From assembly GCA_028023455.1 (NCBI GenBank), contig JAQFVV010012973.1, positions 117,501 to 181,500 of the forward strand: a DNA stretch of 64,000 nt, in the 5' to 3' direction. This document shows positions 46,905 through 57,989 of this stretch, piece by piece (the stretch's first letter is position 1; the number at the start of each line of letters is the position of its first letter). Source of the DNA: Epiperipatus broadwayi (taxonomy: Eukaryota; Onychophora; Udeonychophora; Euonychophora; Peripatidae). The notes beneath the pieces are model-generated. The model was not told the origin of the DNA, searched no databases, and worked only from the letters and a program-made list of their open reading frames with translations. Both the position numbers and the translations under genes were made by a program.

Positions 46905-47055
46905 GTTGGAAAATAAATATTATGCTTGTTATTGGTTTTAGGGTTGGAAAATAAAACTATGTTCTGTTCTTTGAGTTTTAGAGGCTGGGAAATATAGAAC
47001 TATGCCTTCCTCCTTCTCTTGGAGACTTAGAGGCTGGAATCTTGGCATAACTATG
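46905..47055 (+). repeat. Degenerate short tandem repeat
   Basis: Four variants of GGGTTGGAAAATAAA / GAGGCTGGGAAATA followed by CTATG, spaced about 32-50 bases apart, with pyrimidine-rich linkers. Confidence 0.6.
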
Positions 47056-47078
47056 TTAACTACTCTATGATAAACAAT

Positions 47079-47246
47079 ATGAAATCAGAAAATGAGTTGA
47101 AGCAAATAGCCAAGATAGAACACGTCTCAGAGTTAATGAAAACATTGCATTCTCAAGCCAATGACAAAACCCTCCATCTACCATCAAAACTGAAAATACA
47201 GTTAAACAAACTTCAACAATCAATTACCCAATCTCCAAAATCATAG
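47079..47246 (+). CDS. Small orphan ORF, 55 codons
   Basis: MKSENELKQIAKIEHVSELM at the start, continuing as an amphipathic Lys/Gln-rich helix to a TAG at 47244. Composition is more protein-like than other short frames here and the region is GC-richer. No family recognised; a fragment of a LINE or gag-like protein is possible. Low confidence that it is expressed. Confidence 0.25.
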   Translation: MKSENELKQIAKIEHVSELMKTLHSQANDKTLHLPSKLKIQLNKLQQSITQSPKS

Positions 47247-48825
47247 ATTTTCTATTTAACTCTCTTTACTATTCAATACTGTTATCATATATTTCACAGA
47301 AATTTTTAATTAATTCTGCATAAAATGCAAACTTTTTTTTCTTAGTTGTGGTTGAGATCAAGTTAAGTGATAATTTATAGTGGTGATTACTAGTATGTGA
47401 TCATCATCAGCCCTAATTTGGGAAGCCATTTATAATGGGATGGTATTCAGGGTGAACCTGGGTTTGTGGAAAACCATCATCAACCCCAGTTCAAAATGTA
47501 AATATAAAATTTACAAAAAAGTATAATATTTAAGTAAAATATTATTAATGTTTAGTTAGATATTAAAGCAATAGATATTAATGTTTTAACTAAGAGAAAT
47601 ATATAAGTATTTTTATATATTAAAGGAGCATGAGCAATTTAAAGAGATTACCACAATTACTATGATATTTTTTTTATCACTTTAATATAATAATCTGCCA
47701 GGAATGATAACTAGCCAGGCTGTGTGAATAAGACCATTTTAGACTATATATTTTTAGGCCTTTTCCATTTCCATGGAAAAGAGAGTTATCCCTAAATAAG
47801 ACTCAAAAATACAATATTTATTAGCTAAAACTCCTGTCACAAATCCAGTTCCAGGTTCAATCATTGATTGTACTGTCTTGAGAAAATATAATTGCAGAGC
47901 CATACAATCTTATTGTAACATTGGGTATAAGGATGAGTAATAGTATAAGAGAATCATGACAATGGGATCCTATACTAATTTGACCAAACAAGGATAGGAG
48001 GGAGACTGTAAAGACTGTTTACATAAGAAACAGTATACAACCTTTGATTAATTAACTACCTATTTTACAATGCAGTTAAAAGTACTGTCAGTCAGGCACT
48101 ATTTGTTTGTCATTTATACTTAAACCTCATATATAACGATCATTTTAATGATCACCACCTATGGAACACATTATTAGTCAGACAATAACAATCAATAAGA
48201 ATTTTTAATATCCACATTATAATATTCAATGGAACAAAATACCTTGAATATCTGATTTTTAATATCTTCCTTTCATTTTTCTTAATATCAATATAACTAA
48301 TATATTTCTTATTCTCTGTATATACTTATTTTCTTAGATATTTAACATATAGAATTGTGAACAATTTCTCTGTTTAGCATGTCCTTCTTTTAAAATTCAT
48401 ATAAAGTTTCATCCTTTTACTTAAAATTTATGTTCTGCATGGTTTAGTAATAAAATGGCAGATTCAAGATCCAGAGGTTTCTAAATCAAAATACACTTAT
48501 CACTTTTGGATGTTCAAATATCACTTAATCTCCTAAGTGATTTTTTAAAATTGAAAAATATGTTTCTTTATGTGATGTTAAGGTATAAATAATTGTAGTT
48601 TTTTACCCTTTAGTGTGGTATGTAAACATTTTACATTGCCTTCAGGATGTCTATCTGTTTTCTGAATTTTTTTTTTTCAATTCCAAGATATTATTATATA
48701 TCATTATTTTTCTTTACATCAACCCCTTGAGCTTTTACAATTATATTTTTAATAACCATTTTATAAGCATTTTAACAGTAAAATTTGTAAAAAAAAAAAA
48801 AAAAAAAACGTATAGCAATTGTGAA
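47247..48825. other. AT-rich spacer
   Basis: A B-box-like GGTTCAATC at 47852-47860 hints at an old SINE, unconfirmed. Poly-A run at 48790-48808. Confidence 0.4.
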
Positions 48826-48905
48826 TAGCTCAGATCTAAAGGCACGAGTTCGACTCCTATGCTAATGCTGTCACTGGTCAGGCCAGCATGTCTATAAGAA
48901 AGTAA
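48826..48905 (+). repeat. tRNA-derived SINE fragment (second SINE family)
   Basis: GAGTTCGACTCCT (48846-48858) is a near-perfect pol III B box, preceded by GCTCAGATCTAAAGGCAC and followed by ATGCTAATGCTGTCACTGGT and GGCCAGCA, shared with 29290-29312. The 5' half with the A box is missing or decayed and the copy follows a poly-A run. Confidence 0.55.
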
Positions 48906-50035
48906 ATTTTGGCCAATAAAAATTAACTGAGACTAAATTGATAAAATTTGTATTAGACAAACCCCCCCCCCCCAAAAAAAAAAAAATAATAAAATAAAAA
49001 AATATTTTTTTAAAAGTTAAGACAATGACAGATATTCAAATTAAAATAAAAAGCTATAAAAAGTTTTAAATTATAGTAGAAGATATGATTAATATGGGAG
49101 TGAAAAAAAAGAAAAAATATTCACAAGAACATATAAGAAGTAAAATATAGAATTTATGTTTTTGATTTATCATGAGTATTTGAAATAAACAGTATATATT
49201 TTTGAGGCTGCATACTTCAAACCCATATATAAATAATAAAATAATGTTTTATAGGAAGTTTCATCAAATATATTAGGTAGTAATTAGTAGTTATCTGCAT
49301 GCCTTGATTATGAATTCAATGCAAATTAAACCAAGTAGTAAACATTATTTCCAATATTCCAATAGAAGTTTAAACTTTTCTTTCAAATAGATAATCTATC
49401 ATCAACCATGCTAATCATCTAGATAATAAAGGCAAGAATAAAATCTTAATTGGAATTATTTAGCAGTTGATAAATGTTTCAAATCATGCTTGTTCTACAT
49501 ATTTCTTCTGTAAATTATTGTTGAAAAGGTCTGCAATCTGCAAGTAGTTAAATAAAAACCATTACCTTATATTTTTTATATAAATATATTAAATAAATAC
49601 TTACAACCATCAGAGTTGAATGCTACAAGTACAAAGTAATTAAAGATTTATCAGAGACTGAAAACAAAAAATTAAATTTTTATTATTTAAGTCTTTGATA
49701 TACCATTAAATAATGTTCATACTAACATTTAACATCAGTTATTCTATATATTTAATAACACATCATTATTATATAATATTATTTATATAATATTAATATT
49801 AAAAATATAAATATTTAAAAAGAGTAATGCATGGCATATGATTAGCAAATCCAACTGCATGTTTGCAATCTAAGTTCAGATATGGGCAAAGTAACACTTT
49901 TTTTTTGTTTTAAAATACTTTTAATTTTGCTTTCAAGATAAGCTACCCTTAAACAAACAACTAATCCTACACTTATTGTTATCAGTAGTAGCAGCCACTT
50001 GCAAATGAATATGATTATTCAAACTCTAGAGAAAA
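48906..50035. other. AT-rich spacer with C-run/A-run
   Basis: A C11-A12 homopolymer pair at 48961-48984. No gene or repeat partner. Confidence 0.4.
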
Positions 50036-50124
50036 TATGTAGTAGTAGTAGTAAATAGTAATAGTAGTAATAATGGCAATAATAATAAGAAGGATGCTGA
50101 TAATGATGGTAATAATAATGCATT
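50036..50124. repeat. Imperfect TAG/TAA/AAT microsatellite
   Basis: Trinucleotide-rich run with interruptions. Confidence 0.8.
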
Positions 50125-50504
50125 AAATATGACTTTTATGATGACAATTATAAAAATAAATATCTGATTGATGAATTGCTCAGAATGTTATTTGAAATAT
50201 AAGCACTAGAAGTGACAGAACTGGAACTGTGATCCATGGACTACAAGTTCCAGAATTTTTTATTCTGTCATTGCATTAAATCAAATAGAGTTAAAAGTGG
50301 CCACCAGATATACAATTATATTTACTTCCAGTTTTGAATCCCAAGCCATACTGATAAAAAGAAGAAACTAGAGACTGGTTCTGAGAATAGGAATTTAAAT
50401 GTATTACTATTTGGTAATTATTGTTTCTACAAACTTAGAATAGAAAGCTGTTCTTGTCTTACTATATATTTTGTACACTAAAAAATAAAATTATTATTTT
50501 ATAA

Positions 50505-51095
50505 TTATTGTCAATCATTATCAGTACACTGCAGAATGAAGGTCTCTCCAAGTTCAATCCATCTTCTTCACATTAGCCCTGCACACGTTCTTATTTCATC
50601 CATCAATCTCACATGCAATCTCTTTCTGGGATCTTTTACAATCTTTTGAAATCCAGTTTAAGATTTTAATTGTCTATCTATTATCATTTCTTCTAGCAAT
50701 ATGTCCAGATGAATCCCACTTCAGTATTTTAATTTTTTCAATGATGTCAGTAATACCTGTTTGTTCTCTTACCCATATACTGCATTTTCAATCTCTTATT
50801 GTTACTCCTAATATTCTCCATACTTATTTGAGGGGTCTGAAGTCTCTGTATTGTTCTTTTATTAATTGTCCAAGTCTCAGATCCATAAGTAAGAACTGGT
50901 AAAACACATTTATTAAAAATCTTTCTTTTCAAATACATAGGCATATTCCCTTTTGGCATTAAGTTATTTCTACCAAAAGCACTCCAACCAAGTTTAATTC
51001 TATGATTAATTTCATTCATTTATGTTTCCATCTGTTATAATAATATGACCAAGTTATTTATAGTTATTAACTCCTTCTAACTCATCATAATGGTA
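50505..51095 (-). pseudogene. RTE-like LINE, RT C-terminal part and 3' tail
   Basis: Minus-strand frame 51019-50747 reads MNEINHRIKLGWSAFGRNNL, then MPMYLKRKIFNKCVLPVLTY and GSETWTINKRTIQRLQ: the RT thumb and connection of RTE-type elements (RIKLGWSAFG, CVLPVLTYGSETWT). Downstream, in shifted frames, come the GHIARR-like and WKIV-W-P-type C-terminal blocks and a TGATAATGATTGACAATAAT tail at 50530-50505, same family as 1600-2915. 5'-truncated near 51095, with several frameshifts. Confidence 0.85.
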
Positions 51096-51888
51096 AACAT
51101 TTTCTAAAGAGTAAGGGTTCAATGTTGACATGGGTTGTAGATATTTGTGATAGAGTAGTATCTATAAAAATAAAATTATGTAATGTAGCCTTCACCAATG
51201 ATGGATGAGATAGCATACTTCTAGCAACACTGAGTCTATAGTTTTTCTTTAATTTTTAATAGCAAGTACAGACTTTAAGCATTTTATGTTGGTTAAAGAT
51301 TTGTAATGATGACATTTTATTAGTAATTATGGTTTGAACTATTTCCATAATCTAATACTAGATATTAACTTTATTCAAACATTTCAATTACATTCAACTG
51401 TTAGTACTGATATACAAATTAGCATAAAAATCAAACCTATGTATTTAGATTCATGAATATTAAATTAAAGTGATGATCTAATTAACTAGACTATTCTGCT
51501 AAAGACATAGTCAGTAGAAATTTTATATTTATGAGAGTCCTACGGATTTTTTCACTTGCACTTAAAATGTTGAAATAGCTTTTATTAAAGTGAGATAGGA
51601 GGTAAAGAAAAACCTGCATTGAGACTATAAAAATAATTGAGTAATAGAGACTAAGGTGTGCTTAGTGCAACAGTAGATTGTAAATTCTGCGGCCGAAGAG
51701 ACACAAATCATAACCAGCCCTATCATTTCCAGCACCTAAAGTTCTTATGAATTATCTTGTTATTCCATCACCAAGATTATTAGAATATGCACATACAAAT
51801 GAAATTTAAATTAATCTAATTTTTGCAGTTTTAATTTATGATAAATTGTTCTGAGTTTCATCATATTACTATGATACATTTATTGCAA
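51096..51888. other. AT-rich spacer
   Basis: No supported feature. CTGCGGCCGAAGAGACAC near 51690 is a small GC-rich patch. Confidence 0.4.
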
Positions 51889-52620
51889 TCAGCACCATTT
51901 ATCCTGAATTTTATTCTTCAGCTAAACAATACTAAATATATCCTTTCTAGTTAATATAAATAGCTAAATAAGATTCCTTGAAAAATCTTCACATATCAAA
52001 AGTTATCAAAGCTCTACTTGAATTAAAATTTCAGGTCATAAACATATTATTATTAAAAGCACTCAAAAAAATTCAGCTAATTAAAATTGGTAACATATTA
52101 AACCTCTTTTTCAATTTTTGGACCCCCTCTTTTTTTTTTCTATTTAAAAAAAAAAAAATTTTTTTTAAAAAATATCTACATATAAAAAAATTATTTAAAT
52201 TAGAAAAAAAAGGGGGTAAAAAATTTTTTAAATTAAATTAAAAATTAAAATAATATAACTGGGTTTTTGTTCATTTTATTTTAATTTTTTTTTTTAGCTA
52301 AACAATACTAAATATATCCTTTCTAGTTAATATAAATAGCTAAATAAGATTCCTTGAAAAATCTTCACATATCAAAAGTTATCAAAGCTCTACTTGAATT
52401 AAAATTTCAGGTCATAAACATATTATTATTAAAAGCACTCAAAAAAATTCAGCTAATTAAAATTGGTAACATATTAATTCACTTTATTTACAGTTTTGTG
52501 AACTCTCTTTTGTTTTTCTATTTATTATAATAAATTTGCTTTTAAATAAATATCTACATGTAATAAAGTTATTTAGATTGAGAAGAAATGTTGTGAATCA
52601 ACTTTGCTTAACTGGGATCT
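51889..52620. other. Probable assembly duplication (unresolved contig overlap)
   Basis: Bases 51920-52100 and 52296-52476 are identical or nearly so over 181 bases. What follows the first copy (52101-52258) is a homopolymer-smoothed version of what follows the second (52477-52620): TTTAAATAAATATCTACATG becomes a run of A, T and AAAATATCTACATA. What precedes the second copy (about 52264-52295) is a smoothed version of what precedes the first. This is the pattern of two low-quality read or contig ends joined without collapsing the overlap. The 87-codon frame at 51978-52241 is an artefact of it. Confidence 0.75.
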
Positions 52621-54925
52621 AAAATTATATTCGAAGTCAGTTTGACTTTGTGTTATAATATATCTTTTATTTATATAAATATTAAATATTTATTAGAATT
52701 ATTCATTCATTTTAGTTCATACTAGCTACTTGTCTAGGCCAGCCAGTTAAATACTTTCATAAAATATATTTTAACATTGGTCAGAAAACAAGTTAATGTT
52801 TTGATAATGTAATTTTAAATTAACATTCTTAGCAAATATAAAACCCACATAATTAACATTATATAATAAGACATTTAAGTAAATGTTTAATATAAAATTT
52901 ACAATTTCTTTTAAATATAATTGTACTTTCCATAATAGTTCATGAATAATAATTTTTCAACTTGAAATATAAACTTTAAAATTTCTGTAACAATGTTATT
53001 TATAAGAGGTTTTTCAATGTATTCAGAATGGATAAAATTATGAATTTAATAAAATAAAATTACCAACAGACAAACCATCACAAATATATAATGAAAATTT
53101 CTTTTTATTTCATCTTGCACTATTATAGGTGGAAAATCACTATTTGCTGACCTATGCCACTGACTCAAAAAATTCTTTACAGAATGACATAGCATCTTAC
53201 CAATTAAAACATTTGGTTTATAATTGACAAGTTCATAGAAATAGATAAATATTCTATTTTAATTGTATAAAACATTATATTAGAAGTATTTAATGTAGTT
53301 ATATTCAGAACACTTGTGGTTAGACAATTAGAAATTACTCAAATATGTATGATCATTTTATGATAAATTGTACAAACCAATATATTAAAGTGAATGTACT
53401 TCATTGGAATTATAACTATTTGCAAAAATCAGGTGAAGGAAAGAAATAGGAAATAGGATATAACTGGTTAGAAAGCAAAAAAATCTAAAGCTTAGCTTAT
53501 TTGTAGTAAATATAGTTTTAATTAAGCTTAAAGTTAATAATTTAAAATTAAATTGATTATTTATGTAAATATCTACCCACACAAACAAAAATGAATTTTC
53601 CAACATTAATTTAAATAAAAGTCTAAATTCAATTCCAAATAAAATTTACATAAGTTGTTCTTCATTTAATTAAAACTGTTTTTGGTAAAAGAAAATAACA
53701 GTTTAATTAGATTCACTATCAAAGTTTCGATTAAATCTATTTTGGAAAACAATGTAATTAATTACTTCGATTTAGGACCAGTTGATAGATGGATTAAATA
53801 AATTACCCAGATTTGTTTATCAATTCCATGCAAAACAAAAAAATTATTGTAGATAAGTGTTATCTCATGTTTTATAAAAACTAAAAGGATGTGTTTATTC
53901 ATTGACCCACTTTCATTTCTAGGAGATAGTCTAACCATGTTAGTTTATCTGGATTTCTCTCTGTAATAATATCTTGAAAAAGAATTACTGTGATGCATCA
54001 GCAAAACTTCAGTTCTAATAATCCATATGATAATAAACAAGAGGTCATAAATGAATAAATAAAAATCTGTAGACTCTCTCCGATTGTCTGCCTAAGCTCA
54101 AAATTGGTATTCTGAGTTATTACCTTCTGTATTTATTTACTAGAAATAATTTTCAAACCAACTACAAGAATTTGTCTCAAAATAGGAAACTAATAAAACA
54201 GCAACTTTTAATTATACTTTGTGCAAGTCATACAAATTGTCAACAGTATTTCAAATACATATTGCAGAATTCATAGATAACTTAAATAAGTACTAAAAGA
54301 TAGCCCTGGAAATATTTACCTAAAAGCTGTATGGCAAAACTATAATTTATTTACATGTATAAATTTTTACACAGACTTATTCTGAATCTTCTATAAAATA
54401 AAAAATAAATCAATTATTTAAAGATTTAGAAATAGATTATAGTTATAATTTATTTTTCTTTCGTTTTTAATTTAATTGCAAATATATACATATTTCTTTA
54501 TAATAAAAATAATACCTTTAAATTTATTATTTTTATTATGATTACAATTTTGTTTTAATTAAGGGACACCCATTTTATTTATATTACATATTTTTCTTTA
54601 TATATATAAGCTTATTATATTTATTTGGATCATTTTTTGTTATATATATTTTCTTTTATTATTTAAAATACATTTCAAAATAAGAAAAATATGCACTAAG
54701 AAGTAGGTAGGATGTGAGAAAATTGTTCTATTAATATTATTATGTAATAAGTTTGTGTTTAGAAAAATATAATAAAATAAAGATGTAGAATGTTGTGAAA
54801 TCAGTTTCTCTAGAATAATGAGACATTGTGTTATATATTACCTTTATAAACCTTCAGAAAGAAATTATTTTATTCACAGGTATGAAGATGATTTTATGTG
54901 TAAAAAGAAATAGGAAAGATTTAAA
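52621..54925. other. AT-rich spacer
   Basis: No supported gene or repeat over 2.3 kb. Confidence 0.45.
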
Positions 54926-55096
54926 TAAAATAAGACTAATAAACATCACATGACCACCACCTCATGCTTGTGTATAACTGTTGTTAAAACAGCAAAACTC
55001 ATTATATATATTGCCACACACAGCAAGCTAGAGTAATCAATGGATGCCAGAAGGCTTGTGCATAAAATTCCCATCTAGTGCCTACTCATCCAATAT

Positions 55097-55136
55097 CCTC
55101 AGACTAGTTTCTGGCTTATGGCCTTCATCAGTGAGG
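55097..55136 (-). ncRNA. Hammerhead-like motif, family B unit 1
   Basis: Stem I CCTCA/TGAGG, core CTGATGA, stem II GGC-CATAA-GCC flanked by A and A, GAAA, ACTAGT, C as cleavage base. All core bases fit except the A/A at 10.1/11.1, normally G-C. Stem III would be two base pairs with a two-base loop, or six base pairs if two RNAs pair through the palindrome. Confidence 0.55.
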
Positions 55137-55524
55137 AGCTTTGGATCTGAGAGCACTGCACTTAGATCTTAGGATCTAATGCAACCCTCCAGCAACCACA
55201 TTTTATCTCCATTAACTACAAAATCATGTGTCTTAAATTGAAAACACCTTAGTAAGTCTGAGCCCATTAGCTTATATAGTCATATGGGTCTGAACCCAGT
55301 TCAGTATCCATACATTTTGGTGTCTTTGGTTTCTTAATAACCATAGCCACCACTATCCTATTAGACAGGATTGGTTTTAAGCCAATGAACATCACATGAC
55401 CACCACCTCATGCTTGTGTATAACTGTTGTTAAAACAGGCAAAAATCACTATATATATTGCCACATACAACAAGTTAGAGTGCTTGTGCATAAAATCCCC
55501 ATCTAGTGCCTACTCATCCAACAT

Positions 55525-55564
55525 CCTCAGACTAGTTTCTGGCTTATGGCCTTCGTTAGTGAGG
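55525..55564 (-). ncRNA. Hammerhead-like motif, family B unit 2, core mutated
   Basis: Same layout as unit 1 but the core reads CTAACGA, so G5 is lost and activity is not expected. Confidence 0.45.
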
Positions 55565-55771
55565 AGCTTTGGATCTGAGAGCACTGCACCTAGATCTTAG
55601 GATCTAATGCAACCCTCCAGCAAACATCTTTTATCTCCATTTAACTACACTAAAAACATTAAGGTGTTTTCAATTTAAGACTCATGGTTTTGTAGTTAAA
55701 TGGAGATAAAAGGTGGTTGCTGGTTGCATTAGATCCTAAGATCTAGGTGCAGTGCTCTCAGATCCAAGGCT

Positions 55772-55811
55772 TCTCACTGATGAAGGCCACAAGCCAGAAA
55801 CTAGTCTGGGG
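55772..55811 (+). ncRNA. Hammerhead-like motif, family B unit 3
   Basis: CTCA, CTGATGA (55777-55783), A-GGC-CACAA-GCC-A, GAAA (55797-55800), CTAGTC, TGGGG. Core intact apart from the A/A pair; stem I has one T-G wobble. Confidence 0.5.
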
Positions 55812-56226
55812 ATATTGTATGAGTAGGCACTAGATGGGGATTTTATGCACAAGTCTTCTGGCATCCATTGATTGCTTTAGCTTGCTGTGTGTGGGGCAAT
55901 ATATATAGTGAGTTTTGCCTGTTTTAACAACAGTTATACACAAGCATGAGGTGGTGGTCATGTGATGTTTATTGGCTTAAAACCAATCCTGCCTAATAAG
56001 ATAATGGTGGCTATGGTTATTAAGGAACCAAAGACACCAAAATGTATGGGTACCGAACTGGGTTCAGACCCATATGACTATATAATCTAATGGTCTCGGA
56101 TTGAAAATATTAAGGTGTTTTAAATTTAAGACTCATGGTTTTGTAGTTAAATGGAGATAAAAGGTGGTTGCTGGAGGGTTGTATTAGATCCTAAGAACTA
56201 GGTGCAGTGCTCTCAGATCCAAAGCT

Positions 56227-56266
56227 TCTCACTGATGAAGGCCATAAGCCAGAAACTAGTCTGAGG
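56227..56266 (+). ncRNA. Hammerhead-like motif, family B unit 4
   Basis: CTCA (56228-56231), CTGATGA (56232-56238), A-GGC-CATAA-GCC-A, GAAAC (56252-56256), TAGTC, TGAG (56262-56265). Stem I CTCA/TGAG pairs fully. Confidence 0.55.
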
Positions 56267-56385
56267 ATATTGGATGAGTAGGCACTAGATGGGAATTTTA
56301 TGCACAAGCCTTCTGGCATCCATTGATTATTCTAGCTTGCTGTGTGTGGCAATATAATGAGTGAGTTTTACCTAAAATAAGACTA

Positions 56386-56817
56386 CTGAGTAGATTGCAA
56401 AAAAGTATTTACCTTTATGTGTGCATTAAAAATATGTTAGGATTAAATACATTTTTTAATTACTAAAATTGAATTCATTTAATGTTAGCGTGTATGTGTG
56501 TGAACATACGTTGTGATTTAAATAATATCGATTTTGAAAATATCTCAAATATTTAAGATCCTATTTTACTTAAATAAAATAGACTTAATGAGGAAAAAAA
56601 ATTAAATAATCGGAATTTATTTTAATAGTAATAATAGTAATAAGTTATAATTTATCAATTGCTTTGTATGCTGTTTGGACTAATTATAATTGAATACTAA
56701 TAGAGAGATTTAAAGGATTAAATGCAGAGTTGTACATATGTTTATATTATGAAATAATATTGATTGTAATATAATGGATTTTTATCACTTATTGAATATA
56801 CTTGTTGTTTACCATGT
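56386..56817. other. AT-rich spacer
   Basis: No supported feature. Confidence 0.4.
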
Positions 56818-57066
56818 TCATTCATATGAATTAAAAGTGTCACAAAATTTTTCCCACAATAGGGCATCTAATGCCAGATTTAGTAAACAATAGATACTAG
56901 ATGATAGTATCTTATAACTCCTATCCAGTGCTTTTCCATTCAATATTCCTTGACATATTTCTACCTTGTGGCTTTCATTAATCGGGGGCTTTAGGTCTGG
57001 GAGTATTGCACTTGGATTTTTGCTATTAACTGTTTGTGTAAGGATAAAAACGATGACCATGTGATA
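56818..57066 (-). repeat. Ribozyme repeat family B, highly diverged copy
   Basis: Minus strand keeps the outline (CCAAGTGCAATACTCCCAGA, GAAAGCCACAAGGTAGAAAT, GCATTAGATGCCCTATTG) at much lower identity. The core reads TTAATGA; the ribozyme is dead. The alternate end AAGGATAAAAACGATGACCA matches copies at 20.6 and 43.2 kb. Confidence 0.55.
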
Positions 57067-57989
57067 AGTTAAGAAAAGAGGTAATCAAGAATTTATTTTC
57101 AATTGCTTTTAATGAACAGTTAAAATATTTCTCTATTGTGAATATTATTTAGATATTGGAGTTAATGAGGTAATAAATATTGTGTTAATGATACATTTAT
57201 TTCTATTTGCTGTGTGAAATTAATGTGCCAATAAAGATAGATTAAGATGATATTTTACACGGCTTGCATTTAGATTAAAGATCAATAATTTTATGCACTT
57301 GTTTATATTGAATGAATGTTATTTGATGGTGTGATCAATTTAAAAGGTATTTCAACTTTGATAGTGTTTATTTGTGTTATGCACTTGTGAAAAAATTCAA
57401 GTTATGGTCAATAAATTATGGTAATAATGAAAGAATTTGTAAAATGTTTAGACTATAATTTATTTCCCAAAACAGAGTACTTTAAAATTAGGAAACACAT
57501 ATATAAATCAAATTAAAAATAGTATATGCAATGTATTCACTTTATTGCTAGAGTTAGTATTAGAATAAATGAACTTGGTATTTAAATCTGATAAGTCAAT
57601 TATTTGATGAAAAAAATGTTTTTAAGAAGTTTAAAATAAAAGTTGTGGTCATTTAAATTATTTGTTATGACCAAGTAATGAAAAGTAATCCCGGTGAAAT
57701 GTTAATATATTTGTGTGTTATATTGAAGCAGAAAAAAGAGTTTTCCCAATAGTGATATTGTAGATCGTTTTGCATATAGATAAGCTGATTTTTATATTTG
57801 TTAAATTGATAGTATCCCATGTGTACTTTTTTTGTTGTAGTTTCATTCAATACATCACAGAGATCTAAGAGCTGAAACCCAGAATAAATCATTTTTCAGG
57901 CATCCAATCAAAATAAATGACTTGCCAACACAATAAATAAGTTTTTTTTTATCAGTACAGTTCCATTTAAGATATTCATTTGAGTCCAA
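57067..57989. other. AT-rich spacer
   Basis: No gene supported; a 75-codon minus frame (57665-57892) is unrecognised. Confidence 0.4.

Larger units (their letters stand above)
54926..56385. mobile_element. Mirror array of four ribozyme repeats (family B), 13-bp TSD
   Basis: TAAAATAAGACTA at 54926-54938 and 56373-56385 flanks 1434 bases. Inside, two tandem units run on the minus strand (54939 to about 55660) and two on the plus strand (about 55670 to 56372). Units repeat every 428 bases (left) and 455 bases (right). The shared order is GAGGTGGTGGTCATGTGATG, GCCTAATAAGATAATGGTGG, GACCCATATGACTATATAAT, GGAGATAAAAGGTGGTTGCT, GATCCTAAGATCTAGGTGCA, hammerhead-like motif, CATCCATTGATT, CACACAGCAAGC (rc), AACAACAGTTATACACAAGC. 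No protein coding. Tandem ribozyme units of this size are the hallmark of retrozymes; the plus half and minus half meet head to head near 55665. Confidence 0.85.

Noticed and set aside
51978-52241. 87-codon basic open frame
   Set aside because: Lies in the distorted half of the probable assembly duplication.
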